Assembly (NCBI GenBank): GCA_000690595.2
Contig: JHUT02000002.1
Span: forward strand, 146,843-210,842
Reading direction: 5' to 3'
Source: Natrinema mahii
Lineage (GTDB): Archaea; Halobacteriota; Halobacteria; Halobacteriales; Natrialbaceae
Length of the DNA stretch: 64,000 bases
In this document: positions 1-7,891 of the stretch, in pieces
How positions within the stretch are numbered: the stretch's first letter is position 1
How the letters are laid out: each line of letters begins with the position of its first letter
Made by a program: the position numbers and the translations under genes
Notes under the pieces: generated by a model
The model's database searches: none
What the model was told of the DNA's origin: nothing
What the model saw: only the letters and a program-made list of their open reading frames with translations

Positions 1-3
1 GGG

Positions 4-87
4 GATGGGAGTTGAACTACGCCGAGACGGTCCGGCTCGCTCACTTCGTTCGCTTCCCGGCTGCGACTCGTCTCGTTCAAATCCATC
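4..87. repeat. Palindromic tRNA-end-derived repeat, copy A
   Basis: The left arm (4-17) resembles the complement of a tRNA T-arm, and the right arm (about 74-87) is its imperfect inverted copy. An inner pair (24-29 gagacg and 69-74 cgtctc) continues the stem. No complete tRNA can be folded from it because acceptor, D and anticodon arms are missing. The central part is GC-rich with short self-complementary words. It is probably a decayed relative of the tRNA-Ser 3' end at 376-397. Confidence 0.55.
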
Positions 88-175
88 TTGACGCTTTGCT
101 CCTCACGTCCGTTCATCGTGAGAACGTCGTTCTCACGAGCGTTCACTCGCTTCGCTCGTGAACACGTCGCAAAAG

Positions 176-252
176 CGGTGGGGATGGGATTTGAACCACG
201 CCCGAGAACCTGCTCGCTACGCTCGCAGAACCTCGGTCTGATTCAAATCCCA
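176..252. repeat. Duplicate of the tRNA-Ser 3' end within a palindrome, copy B (att-like)
   Basis: Positions 176-197 match 376-397, the discriminator, 3' acceptor strand and T-arm of the tRNA-Ser gene, base for base, exactly 200 bp away. Within this copy, 185-195 and 242-252 form a perfect 11 bp inverted repeat, extended by ccgag (202-206) and ctcgg (232-236). A copied tRNA 3' end downstream of the tRNA is what integrase-mediated insertion and excision leaves behind. No integrase gene lies inside the window, so an att role is inferred. Confidence 0.6.
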
Positions 253-258
253 ACGTGT

Positions 259-377
259 CGTCTTCTCACTCGCGATACTCCTCGTGGTTCGAAAGACGCT
301 GGGCGTCTTTCGTCATCACGAAACGGCTTCGCCGTTTCGAACGACTTCGCTCGTCGTATCGTACTCGTGAGAAGACG
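259..377. repeat. Nested hairpin region directly 3' of tRNA-Ser
   Basis: An 11 bp perfect inverted repeat (259-269 with 367-377) encloses smaller hairpins: gaaagacg/cgtctttc near 290-310 and cgaaacgg/ccgtttcg near 319-340. The right outer arm runs into the tRNA discriminator base. No gene is visible. It may act in transcript termination or processing of the tRNA, or be another palindromic mobile remnant. Confidence 0.5.
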
Positions 378-459
378 GTGGGGATGGGATTTGAACCCAT
401 GAGGCTTGACAGCCACCTGCTCTCAAGGCAGGCGCGTTGGGCCGCTCTGCCACCCCACC
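376..459 (-). tRNA. tRNA-Ser (anticodon TGA)
   Basis: Read on the minus strand, a 7 bp acceptor stem (GGTGGGG at 459-453 with CCCCACC at 383-377) is followed by a D-arm, an anticodon stem CCTGC/GCAGG with loop CTTGAGA (anticodon TGA), a long class-II variable arm typical of serine tRNAs, and a T-arm ATGGG-TTCAAAT-CCCAT. The discriminator base is G and CCA is not encoded, as usual in archaea. No intron is seen; the length is 84 nt. The 3' end is duplicated at 176-197. Confidence 0.95.
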
Positions 460-500
460 TCACCTATCGCTTCCGCACACGCTCAAAAAGCCTTGTCGGT

Positions 501-1247
501 CTATTCGCGCTCGAGTCCGCCGTCCGCACCGATCCGAAGCCCCAGTTCGCCCACGAACGCCGCGGTCGCCTCGCCACCCGCCCGACCGGCCGCGCGTCGC
601 GCCTCGAGGCCGGCGATCGTCTCTCGGAGTCCGGCCGGCGTCCGGATCGTCGGGAGCATCGGCGCGAACCCGACGCCGAGGCCGGCGTCGGCCCCTCGAC
701 GAGCGAGCGTCGACAGTTCGGGCGTCCCGTAGGCGTCGGCGAAGTCGATGGGAGCAGAAAAACCGGCGAAGTAGACGCTCCCGCCGGTCGAGGGCCCCAG
801 GACGACGTCGTCGCGGCGCAGCGACATCGCCGCGCCGTCGATCTCGGTGCGGGCCACCAGCGGGGCCGTCGGCTCGAGGACGCCGACGCTCTGGGCCCCC
901 TCCTGCTCGAGCAGGTGGGTGACCGTGTTGCCCACGCGAGCCGAGCGAGTCGAGCCGACCTGTCGCTCGAGTCGGACATCGGCGTCCTCGCCGAGGGCCT
1001 CGACGACCAGCGCCCGGACCTCGGCCTCGGGGTCGCCGTCGGCGTCGGCGTCGGTCTCGGGGAGGGTCTCGGCGTCGCGGTAGTTGACCAGGAGGTCGCC
1101 GCCGCTGGCGGCGACGGCTCGGCAGACGTCGGCGACGGCGGCTTCGTAGAGGGCCGCGGCCTCGGAGGCGGTCAGCGGCGACTGGTCGGCGAGCGCGGAG
1201 AGGACGAGCCCGTCCCGCGGCGGGTCGACCGGAACGACGACGATCAT
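501..1247 (-). CDS. DUF2064/TIGR04282-like nucleotidyl-transferase-fold protein
   Basis: This is a 248-residue protein beginning MIVVVPVDPPRDG, which is the usual N-terminal beta-strand of GT-A-fold nucleotidyl/glycosyl transferases. The C-terminal half contains the segment VLGPSTGGSVYFAGF, matching the block by which DUF2064 (CofC/MobA-related) proteins hold a nucleotide-sugar. The middle is an acidic linker rich in Asp, Glu and Ala. The start chosen (1247) is the ATG at the fold's first strand; an upstream extension to 1397 reads as low-quality sequence. It faces away from the 72-residue membrane protein at 1354. Substrate unknown. Confidence 0.6.
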   Translation of the reverse strand: MIVVVPVDPPRDGLVLSALADQSPLTASEAAALYEAAVADVCRAVAASGGDLLVNYRDAETLPETDADADGDPEAEVRALVVEALGEDADVRLERQVGSTRSARVGNTVTHLLEQEGAQSVGVLEPTAPLVARTEIDGAAMSLRRDDVVLGPSTGGSVYFAGFSAPIDFADAYGTPELSTLARRGADAGLGVGFAPMLPTIRTPAGLRETIAGLEARRAAGRAGGEATAAFVGELGLRIGADGGLERE

Positions 1248-1353
1248 AGCCGGTACTCCGCGGGCGCGGTCCTTGAACGCGGCGCTTCCCGAGGGGGAAG
1301 TGCCGGACACCGAAAGACCACGAATTATAGTGGAGGAGTGCGTGCGAGTCGGT

Positions 1354-1572
1354 ATGGACGAACGTTCGATCGCTGGACTGGTCGCGACGGCTGTCATCGC
1401 CGCGCTGGCGGTCCTCGGCCTGTACGGGTTCGGAACCGGCTATCTGCTCGACTCGCCCGGCGACTACCTCGCGCCGTCGATGGGCGTCCTCGCCGTCGCC
1501 GTCGTCGCCGTCGGCGCGCTGATCGCCTCGGGCATCGGCTCGGGCCGCTGGCGCGAGAACCCCTACTGGTAG
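1354..1572 (+). CDS. Small two-helix membrane protein
   Basis: This 72-residue protein has two hydrophobic segments: about residues 7-25 (a GLVATAVIAALAVL stretch) and about 40-60 (GVLAVAVVAVGALIASGI), then a short basic/aromatic tail ending NPYW. A weak TATA-like gaattatag lies near 1321-1329, about 30 nt before the start, so the message is probably leaderless. The earlier in-frame ATG at 1273 would add 27 non-hydrophobic residues and is not preferred. It resembles unassigned haloarchaeal membrane proteins; function unknown. Confidence 0.7.
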   Translation: MDERSIAGLVATAVIAALAVLGLYGFGTGYLLDSPGDYLAPSMGVLAVAVVAVGALIASGIGSGRWRENPYW

Positions 1573-1596
1573 CGCCGCTCGATCACCGCCGCTTCC

Positions 1597-2238
1597 TTAC
1601 CGCTCCTGTCGCCCCTTCGTCTGCCGATAGTCCGACGCCATCAGCTCGACGAACGCCTCGAGCCACGCCTGCGTCTGCTCGGCGGTCTGCTCGCGGGGCT
1701 CGAGCATCGGGACGAGTTCGAAGCCACGGCCCCGGATGCGCCGCGCGTGATCGGCCGGGAACCCGAGGTCCGCCACGGGCGTCGTCGTGTACTCGCGGCC
1801 GAGTTCCGAAAGCGCGCGCTCGCCGACCGGGATCAGGATCTCGGGGTTTATCATCCGGATCTCGGCGCTGAGATACGGCTCGCAGTTGCCGATCTCCTCG
1901 TCGGTCGGTCGCCGGTCGGGATCGCGACAGCGCGTGAGCGTCGTCAGGTAGACGTTCTCGAGGACGGGCGCGTCGGCCGGCGAGTCGACGGCACAGAGCC
2001 CGAGTCGCTCGAGGGTGCGCCGGAGCCCGCCGTCGCCGTCGCTCCCGCCAGCGCCGGCGAAGGGGACGCCGGTTTCGTCGGCGCGGGCGGTCGGCCGCTC
2101 GCCGACGAACAGGAAGTCCGCGGCCACGTCGCCGTAGCCGTGGACGACCCGCTCGCGTGTCTCACAGAGCGCCGGACAGTTCCGACACGCCTCGTCCATG
2201 CCGTAGGGGTTCGCTCGAGACCGTTGGTTCGCGTCCAC
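1597..2238 (-). CDS. Uracil-DNA glycosylase superfamily protein with altered motifs
   Basis: This is a 213-residue protein of the Fe-S uracil-DNA glycosylase type. The N-terminal CRNCPALC, with a later Cys in LTRCRDP and NCEPYL, fits the 4Fe-4S ligands of type IV/V enzymes. The motif GERPTARADETGVPFAG stands where active enzymes carry GEAPG...D..G.PF.G. The second catalytic motif, normally HPS, reads LEPREQ, so the usual histidine is missing. A GTG start at 2238 keeps the haloarchaeal N-terminus (VDANQ); the ATG at 2199 is the alternative. Enzymatic activity is therefore in doubt although the fold is clear. Confidence 0.75.
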   Translation of the reverse strand: MDANQRSRANPYGMDEACRNCPALCETRERVVHGYGDVAADFLFVGERPTARADETGVPFAGAGGSDGDGGLRRTLERLGLCAVDSPADAPVLENVYLTTLTRCRDPDRRPTDEEIGNCEPYLSAEIRMINPEILIPVGERALSELGREYTTTPVADLGFPADHARRIRGRGFELVPMLEPREQTAEQTQAWLEAFVELMASDYRQTKGRQER

Positions 2239-2312
2239 AGTGGCTTCTCGAGGCGGATCGACAAAAGCGCCGCGCCGAGGAGGCGGCGGCCGAGACCGCT
2301 GCCGGCCCGCTC

Positions 2313-2576
2313 TCAACGGCCGAGGCCGCCGCGGTCGTTGACCTCGAGGATGAACTTGACGTTGCGGACGATTTCCTCGGGGGTAGTCTCCTCCGCGTCG
2401 TCGTAGAGGTCGCTGGTCCGGTAGAGGATGTTCGCGAGCTGTTTGCTCTCGCTGGTCTCGCCGCGGACGTCGTCGGCGATCTCCCGCAGCCGGTCTACGC
2501 GTTCGGGATCGGGCTCGAACCCGTCCGTCCCGACGGAACCGCCCTCCCCCTCGTTGCCGTCGCTGCCGTCGGTCAT
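2313..2576 (-). CDS. Conserved acidic haloarchaeal protein, coupled to Mrp
   Basis: This is an 87-residue soluble, very acidic protein with a helical C-terminal half (RLREIADDVRGE, then QLANILYRTSDLYDD, then EEIVRNVKFILEVNDRG). There is no signal peptide or membrane segment. Its ATG overlaps the stop of the upstream Mrp ATPase gene by 4 bp (ATGA), so it is almost surely translated together with Mrp and may assist it. I recognise no named domain. Confidence 0.75.
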   Translation of the reverse strand: MTDGSDGNEGEGGSVGTDGFEPDPERVDRLREIADDVRGETSESKQLANILYRTSDLYDDAEETTPEEIVRNVKFILEVNDRGGLGR

Positions 2577-3649
2577 CGGTCGGGCGAGGCGGCCTCGTTG
2601 CGCCGGCTCTGGGAAATCGCCTGCCGGTGAACGATTCCGGTGTTGTTGGCGACGTTCTCGGTGATGGTCCGGAGGGCGTCGCTGGTCGCATCGCCGTCTT
2701 TCAGCACCGTCGGCTTGCCGCCGTCGCCGCCCTCGCGGACGGCCGGATCGAGCGGGATCGAGCCGAGGAACGGTAGGTCGTGTTCCTCGGCGAAGGTCTC
2801 GCCGCCGCCGGAGCCGAAGATGTCGTGTTCGCCGCCACAATCGGGACAGGCGAACGTCGACATGTTCTCGGCGATCCCCAACACGACCGTGTCGTGTTTG
2901 GCGAACATCTCGAGGCCCTTGCGGGCGTCGTCCAGTGCGACGTCCTGGGGCGTCGTGACGATGACCGCGCCGGTGACGGGCATGGTCTGGAGCATCGTCA
3001 GCTGGGTGTCGCCGGTCCCCGGCGGGAGGTCGACGACGAGGTAGTCGAGATGGCCCCACTCGACGTCCTCAGTGAGCTGGGTGATGACCTTGTGGACCAT
3101 CGGACCGCGCCAGATGACGGGGTCGTCCTCGCCGGTGAGGAAGGCCATGCTCATCAGCTTCACGCCGTACTTCTCGGGCGGGACGAGCGTCTCCTCTTCG
3201 GTCGCCATCGGCGGCTCGTCGGCGTCGACCATCCGCGGGACGTTCGGGCCGTAGACGTCGGCGTCGAAGAGGCCGACGCGGGCACCCAGTTGCGAGAGGC
3301 CGGCCGCGAGGTTGACCGCGACGGTCGACTTGCCGACGCCGCCTTTCCCGGAGGCGACGGCGATGACGTTCTTGACGTTCGGGAGGACCTGGTCCTCGCT
3401 CGTGAGGTCGTCGCGGTCCGGGACGCTGGCGGTCAGGTCCGGCTCGAGGCCCGCGTCGGTCAGGACCTCGCGTACCTCGGCGGCGATGTCGCTCTCGCTG
3501 GGGGAGTAGGGAGCGCCGAGTGCGAGATCGATCGCGACCTCGTCGCCGTCGACCGTGATGTCGTTGACCAGTCCAAGCGACACGATATCGTCGCCGAGTT
3601 CCGGATCCTCGACCGTCCGGAGGCGGTCGCGAACGGCGGCTTCGTCCAT
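2573..3649 (-). CDS. mrp: Mrp/ApbC-type P-loop ATPase, Fe-S cluster carrier
   Basis: The protein has 358 residues. Residues 1-80 form a MIP18/DUF59 domain (VEDPELGDDIVSLGLV). The rest is a SIMIBI ATPase with deviant Walker A GKGGVGKST near residue 104, then DADVYGPNVPR, a DLPPGTGD motif, and near residue 270 a CPDCGG pair that can bind a bridging Fe-S cluster. Such proteins load Fe-S clusters onto target enzymes in the cytosol. The ATG at 3649 starts the DUF59 domain; the longer frame to 3760 adds a basic stretch not typical of the family. It is cotranscribed with the 87-residue gene. Confidence 0.92.
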   Translation of the reverse strand: MDEAAVRDRLRTVEDPELGDDIVSLGLVNDITVDGDEVAIDLALGAPYSPSESDIAAEVREVLTDAGLEPDLTASVPDRDDLTSEDQVLPNVKNVIAVASGKGGVGKSTVAVNLAAGLSQLGARVGLFDADVYGPNVPRMVDADEPPMATEEETLVPPEKYGVKLMSMAFLTGEDDPVIWRGPMVHKVITQLTEDVEWGHLDYLVVDLPPGTGDTQLTMLQTMPVTGAVIVTTPQDVALDDARKGLEMFAKHDTVVLGIAENMSTFACPDCGGEHDIFGSGGGETFAEEHDLPFLGSIPLDPAVREGGDGGKPTVLKDGDATSDALRTITENVANNTGIVHRQAISQSRRNEAASPDR

Positions 3650-3760
3650 GTCGATAGGTTCGTCCGACGGTCGAAAAGGGTTGTGTTCACCGGAGAAAAG
3701 CGTCGCCGCCGGCTCGCGAGATCGACGGCGTCGGGGAGCAATCGATCGCGACCGGGTCAC

Positions 3761-4576
3761 TTACCCGCGATTCGCCTCGAACCACTCGACGGCGAAATCG
3801 ACGAGCGGCCGCTGGGCGAGCAGTTTCGCGTCGCCGACGCCCACCCGGCCGGCTTCGAACGCGTCCGGGCGGGCGCGTTCGAACGCCTCGCCGCAGTCCG
3901 GGAAGTCGCCGTCGTCGACGTCGAGGGCCTCCCACTCGACCCACTCGCGTTCGCCGTCGACGACCACTGCGCTGGCGTGGCTCGTCCGCTCGAGGTCGAT
4001 GTCCGCGCGATACTCCGCGAGGTGGAGCGAGGTGTTCGTCGCGTGAGTGGTGCCCAGAAACAGGACTCGACCCTCGAGGTCGGAGAGCCGGGCGAGCGGC
4101 GACGATTCGCCGAGCGAGTCGTCGTACGGGTGCTCCCCGGTAACGAACTCGGCGTCGGCTCCCCACGCGGCGAAGGAGTGTTGTGGGTGGGCGCTCCGGC
4201 GGACGCCGGGATACGAGCGGAAACACTCGGCGATGGCTCCCATCCCCTGCGTCGGCGTCGCTGCAGGCCGGTACGGCGGCATCTCCTCGCGGATCGTCTC
4301 GTACCAGGAGTCGGGAACCGGCGGGTTCCCCATGTTCGTGGGGTCCCTGTTACCGGGCGAGTGCGTCGGCATCACGAGGGTACCGTCGTCACCGATCACG
4401 CGCTGGAGGGCGTCGACCACGGCAGGAGCGCCGCCACAGACCCACCCCAAGGAGGACAGCGAGCCGTGGACCAGCACCGTCTCCCCTGCCGTCACGCCGA
4501 GGTCGCGCAGATCCGTCGTCAGCGACTCGACCGTGATCGGCTCCGACGATCGCGCTTCGGGAAGCGGGTCGCTCAT
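3761..4576 (-). CDS. AAC(3)-family N-acetyltransferase
   Basis: This 271-residue protein matches the aminoglycoside 3-N-acetyltransferase fold (Antibiotic_NAT). It has VLVHGSLSSLGWVCGG near residue 35 (CoA-binding loop), then LVMPTHSPGNRDP, HPQHSFAAWG and LFLGTTHATNTSLHLAEY. Length is normal for the family. In archaea the true acetyl acceptor is unknown; the fold also includes FrbF-like and other amine acetyltransferases, so resistance should not be assumed. Start ATG at 4576. It stands alone between Mrp and a zinc protein. Confidence 0.85.
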   Translation of the reverse strand: MSDPLPEARSSEPITVESLTTDLRDLGVTAGETVLVHGSLSSLGWVCGGAPAVVDALQRVIGDDGTLVMPTHSPGNRDPTNMGNPPVPDSWYETIREEMPPYRPAATPTQGMGAIAECFRSYPGVRRSAHPQHSFAAWGADAEFVTGEHPYDDSLGESSPLARLSDLEGRVLFLGTTHATNTSLHLAEYRADIDLERTSHASAVVVDGEREWVEWEALDVDDGDFPDCGEAFERARPDAFEAGRVGVGDAKLLAQRPLVDFAVEWFEANRG

Positions 4577-4646
4577 GAGCCGACGTGATCGGGTCGCGAC
4601 ATAAGTTTCGTGGCGAAACGGCCCTCGGGCGCGCCGTTCGACGCGG

Positions 4647-4970
4647 TCACCGCATGAAGTCGAACCGCGGCCCGCCGTAGGTCGGCGGCTCCGGCTCGAG
4701 TTCGACCCCTTGCTCGTAGCGGACGAAATTGAGGTAGAACGGGCGGCCACAGCCCTCGACCGGCTCGCCCTCGAGGTCGGTGACGGGGCCGTCCTCGCCG
4801 CAGACGAACTCGATCCCGTCGGCCGACTCTCGGTCGGGATCGTCCGGGCTCGCGTACTCCCAGCCCGGCTGGCGGACTTTGGTGACTGACCGGTCTGCCA
4901 GGTCCGGCGGTCGCTCGAGGCTGACCATGGCGTTGCAGTGGGGACAGGTGTAGCGGACGGTGACGGTCAT
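4647..4970 (-). CDS. Small zinc-binding haloarchaeal protein
   Basis: This is a 107-residue protein starting MTVTVRYTCPHCNAMV. One Cys pair (CPHC, residues 10-13) and two later cysteines (FVCGEDG and GCGRPF) could bind one zinc. The rest is charged and lacks membrane segments. Start ATG 4970 is preferred over an upstream ATG at 4994 because it begins directly before the first strand. Conserved hypothetical; role unknown. Confidence 0.7.
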   Translation of the reverse strand: MTVTVRYTCPHCNAMVSLERPPDLADRSVTKVRQPGWEYASPDDPDRESADGIEFVCGEDGPVTDLEGEPVEGCGRPFYLNFVRYEQGVELEPEPPTYGGPRFDFMR

Positions 4971-5103
4971 AGGGCGGGCTAGGGGCTGTGGCAACCTATA
5001 CCGTTCGCCGGTTGCCGATGCGGTTCCGAACGGTTTCCCGCTCGCGCTCCCATGGTCCGCTATGACCGAGTTCGACTCCGAGAAATTCGAGGAGAAGTAC
5101 GTC

Positions 5104-5185
5104 TCCGATCCTGTCGGCTGTAAGTCAGTGTCGCGATTCGCCGGGCCATTCCCGGCGAATCGCGTAACCGGTACAGCCGACAGGA
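5104..5185. repeat. Palindromic MITE-like insertion 1
   Basis: The flanking hexamer tacgtc occurs at 5098-5103 and again at 5186-5191, looking like a target duplication. Between them lies a near-perfect palindrome: outer arms ctgtcggctgta and tacagccgacag, inner arms cgcgattcgccggg and cccggcgaatcgcg. It has no coding capacity. The 88 bp net gain (82 bp plus 6) is not divisible by three and breaks the reading frame of the host gene. Confidence 0.75.
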
Positions 5186-5310
5186 TACGTCGAGGACCTC
5201 GAGGCGGCCTACTCCGCGGCCTACCAACAGCTCCACGGCCGGTACGACTCGACGATCCTCAAAGCGATCGACCGACAGGTGTTGAGCGAGAGCGAGCCGT
5301 TCTACGAAGG

Positions 5311-5421
5311 AAGCGCGGAGCCACGTCGAGGGAACTCTCCGAGTTCCCGACCATTGGAAGACGAAGTCTTCCAAGACTCCGCGGATGAGTCGAGCGGACA
5401 GCGTCCGCGAGACCACGAGGG
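5311..5421. repeat. Hairpin-rich insertion 2
   Basis: This 111 bp segment is made of successive short-loop palindromes: ggaactc/gagttcc (5331-5347), ttggaagac/gtcttccaa (5354-5374), gcggac/gtccgc (5394-5408), and an enclosing gcggag/ctccgc (5315-5320 with 5377-5382). It sits between two codons of the host gene without stops in that frame. Similar hairpin style is seen beside the tRNA (1-377) and at 56067-56340. Confidence 0.6.
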
Positions 5422-5636
5422 TGAGTTCCGTGTCGAACTCCCCGACGATATCCGCGACCGAGTCGGTCCCGTTGCCGACCACGAGCAGTTCGACGCCGTC
5501 CTCGAGACGCTCGTCGATCGGATCGAAGCCGAACTGCGGAAGCAGTTCGAGTTCGACGAGACCGAGTGACGGCGATGCGAGAGTTCGCCTGAGACTACCC
5601 GGAACACCTTTCCCGATGACGGGAAACCGTGTAGGT

Positions 5637-6488
5637 ATGATCGACGAGACGGCCGAGGAAATCCGGGAGATGCAGACGCACAGTTCCTCGGTGGTTGCGG
5701 TCCGTGCCGCCCAGGCCCTAGCAGAGTTGACCGAACGGGAGTTCGCCACCGTCGAGGAGTACGTCCGCGCCCTCGAGCGCAACGGCTCCGTGCTGCGGGG
5801 GGCAAACCCCTCTCACGCCTCACTGCAGAACGCGGTTCGGGAGGTCGTCGACGACGTGACCGACGCCGATCCCGACAGCGTCGAGGACGCCCAACGGCTC
5901 ACCAGCGAGACGATCGACGCGGTCGTCTCGCGGATCGAGTCCGGCAAGCAGTTGGCCGCCGAGAACGCCGTCGACGTCCTCGAAGACGGCGCGACGCTTT
6001 TGGTTCACGACTACTCCTCGACCGTCCAGGCGGCCCTCGAGCAAGCGACCGACGCGGGCAAGACTTTCGACGTCTACGTCACCGAGGCCCGACCGCGGTA
6101 TCTCGGCCGCAAGACCGCACGGGAACTGGCCGCCATGGACGGCGTCGACGCGACGCTGATCACCGACGGCGCACACGGGATCTACCTCGAGGAGTGCGAC
6201 CGGGTCGTCGTCGGCATGGACTGTATCGTCGAGGACACGCTGTACAACCGGGTCGGAACCTTCCCGATCGCGTCGACGGCCGACCGGCTCGACGTGCCGG
6301 TCACCGTCCTCGGCGCGTCCTCGAAGATCGTCTCCGAGGGGTTCGTCTTCGAGAACGAACACCGGCCCGGCAGCGAGGTGATGGCCGAACCCGCCGACGG
6401 GTTCGCCGTCGAGAACCCCGCCTACGACGCGACCCCGGTGGACCTGCTCGAGAGCGTCGTCACCGACGAGGGGCGCCAGGAGTTGTGA
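5637..6488 (+). CDS. eIF2B alpha/beta/delta-family protein
   Basis: The protein has 283 residues: an N-terminal helical half (to about residue 110), then a Rossmann-like half with VLEDGATLLVHDYSSTV, FDVYVTEARPRYLG, LITDGAHGIYLEECDRVVVGMD and NRVGTFPIA. This is the eIF2B regulatory-subunit/ribose-1,5-bisphosphate isomerase fold. The archaeal isomerases carry a catalytic Cys in a THCN-type loop; here that loop is HDYSSTV, as in eIF2B subunits, so isomerase activity is questionable. Start ATG 5637 follows the broken DUF5783-like gene by 67 bp. Confidence 0.8.
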   Translation: MIDETAEEIREMQTHSSSVVAVRAAQALAELTEREFATVEEYVRALERNGSVLRGANPSHASLQNAVREVVDDVTDADPDSVEDAQRLTSETIDAVVSRIESGKQLAAENAVDVLEDGATLLVHDYSSTVQAALEQATDAGKTFDVYVTEARPRYLGRKTARELAAMDGVDATLITDGAHGIYLEECDRVVVGMDCIVEDTLYNRVGTFPIASTADRLDVPVTVLGASSKIVSEGFVFENEHRPGSEVMAEPADGFAVENPAYDATPVDLLESVVTDEGRQEL

Positions 6489-6593
6489 GCCGCCTCGGCC
6501 TGCGCTATCCGTAGCTCGGATCGACCCGTCAATACGGTCGACAGTCGTCGCCGCATGACGACAGCCTATACCACTCTCTGACGTACGGTCCGT

Positions 6594-7886
6594 ATGCGTC
6601 TCGTACAGGTATTCGTCCCTCGAGGCGAGCTGGATCTCGTTCTCGAGACGGCGGACGACGCCGGTGTCGATTACAGCGTCTCCCGGGATACGGACCGCGG
6701 CGAGTTCGAGGCCGTCGTCTCGATTCCGCTTTCGCCGTCAGGTGTCGAACCGCTGCTGTCCGCTCTCCGAGACGCGGGCCTCGACGAACGGTCGTACACG
6801 GTCGTCACGGCGGCCGAGGTGATCGTCTCGAGTCGAACTGACGCCGTCACCGGGCCGGCTTCCGGGACGCGGATCTCCCGGGAGGAACTCCGGGCACGAG
6901 CGGCCGACCTCGCGCCCGCGGCGTCGACGTACTTCAGTCTGCTCGTGGTGAGTACGGCGATCGCGACGGCGGGACTGTTGCTGGACTCGGCGGCGACGAT
7001 CATCGGCGCGATGGTCGTCGCCCCGCTGATGGGGCCCGCACTCGCGGCGAGCGTCGGCGTGATCGTCGACGACGAGTCGCTCGCGACACGTGGCGTCGTC
7101 CTGCAGGGGGCGGGGCTGGTCGTCGCGATCGCGACGGCGGCGCTGATCGGGTGGGCGCTCAGGGGGACGGTGTTGCTCACGCCGGGGTTCGACATCACGA
7201 CGGTACCCCAGATCCACGAGCGGATCACGCCGAACGTTCTCGCGTTGTTTCTCGCGCTGGGCTCGGGCGTGGCCGCCGTCGTCAGCCTCACTCGGAACGT
7301 CGGCTCGGTCCTCGTCGGCGTCGCGATCGCCGTCGCGCTCGTTCCCCCCGCCGCCACTGCGGGGCTCGGAATCGCCTGGGGGAACCCGGAAGTCGTCGTC
7401 ACCGCCGGAACGCTCGTTCTCGTGAACATGCTCTCGATCAACCTCACGGCGCTGTTGCTGCTGTGGGCGTCCGGCTACCGACCGCACCGAGCCGCGGACA
7501 TCGATCGCGTCTACGGTCGCCTCCGCTCCCGAATCGTCGTCCTCCTCGTGGCGATCGTCGTTCTCTCCGTCGTCCTCGGCGGCGTCACGTACGGGACGTA
7601 CCGCACTGCCGCCGTCGAACACGATGCGAAGACCGAACTCGAGGCGATGAGCGACGAGGGGCGGACGGACGGGACCGGCCTGTCCTTCCGTGAGAGCGAC
7701 GTCGACTACGAACTCGTCGACGTCTACACCGGCGATCGGCCCGTCATCACCGTTCTCGTCGAACGACCGCCGGGCGAGCGGCTCCCGGCCGACTTCGCCG
7801 ACGACGTCCGCGACCGGCTGGCGTCGGCGGTCGGCGTCGATCTCGAGGTCGTCGTCGAACTGGTCGATACGCAGCGAAGCGGCTGA
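6594..7886 (+). CDS. DUF389/TIGR00341-family membrane protein
   Basis: The protein has 430 residues. The N-terminal 85 residues form a soluble alpha/beta domain (MRLVQVFVPRGELDLVLE). About six membrane segments follow between residues 118 and 330, including the family-typical block IIGAMVVAPLMGPALA and later VAIAVALVPPAATAG and NMLSINLTALLLLW. A C-terminal soluble domain of about 90 residues closes it. Role of the family is unknown; it is a predicted inner-membrane transporter-like protein. Start ATG 6594 lies at the first strand. Confidence 0.9.
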   Translation: MRLVQVFVPRGELDLVLETADDAGVDYSVSRDTDRGEFEAVVSIPLSPSGVEPLLSALRDAGLDERSYTVVTAAEVIVSSRTDAVTGPASGTRISREELRARAADLAPAASTYFSLLVVSTAIATAGLLLDSAATIIGAMVVAPLMGPALAASVGVIVDDESLATRGVVLQGAGLVVAIATAALIGWALRGTVLLTPGFDITTVPQIHERITPNVLALFLALGSGVAAVVSLTRNVGSVLVGVAIAVALVPPAATAGLGIAWGNPEVVVTAGTLVLVNMLSINLTALLLLWASGYRPHRAADIDRVYGRLRSRIVVLLVAIVVLSVVLGGVTYGTYRTAAVEHDAKTELEAMSDEGRTDGTGLSFRESDVDYELVDVYTGDRPVITVLVERPPGERLPADFADDVRDRLASAVGVDLEVVVELVDTQRSG

Positions 7887-7891
7887 CGGGA

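Larger units (their letters stand above)
5062..5569 (+). pseudogene. DUF5783-like gene broken by two palindromic insertions
   Basis: The parts of the protein are readable but split. Residues MTEFDSEKFEEKYV begin at 5062. DLEAAYSAAYQQLHGRY through SEPFYEG follow in the next frame from about 5195, then EFRVELPDD to FEFDETE and a stop at 5569. An 88 bp net insertion (after 5103) shifts the frame by one, and a 111 bp in-frame insertion (5311-5421) separates FYEG from EFRVELP. Removing both would restore a protein of about 102 residues, the size I recall for the haloarchaeal DUF5783 family. Without a correcting event the product is truncated. Confidence 0.75.

Noticed and set aside
4..87. A second tRNA gene
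   Set aside because: Only a T-arm-like half is present twice in inverted form; no acceptor, D or anticodon arm can be formed.
255..1871. 538-residue plus-strand reading frame across tRNA and two genes
   Set aside because: It is Arg/Gly-rich shadow coding produced by high GC; it overlaps the tRNA and an opposite-strand gene with a clear fold.
3761..4576. Antibiotic resistance gene
   Set aside because: The AAC(3) fold is present, but archaeal members have no shown aminoglycoside role; only the fold is claimed.
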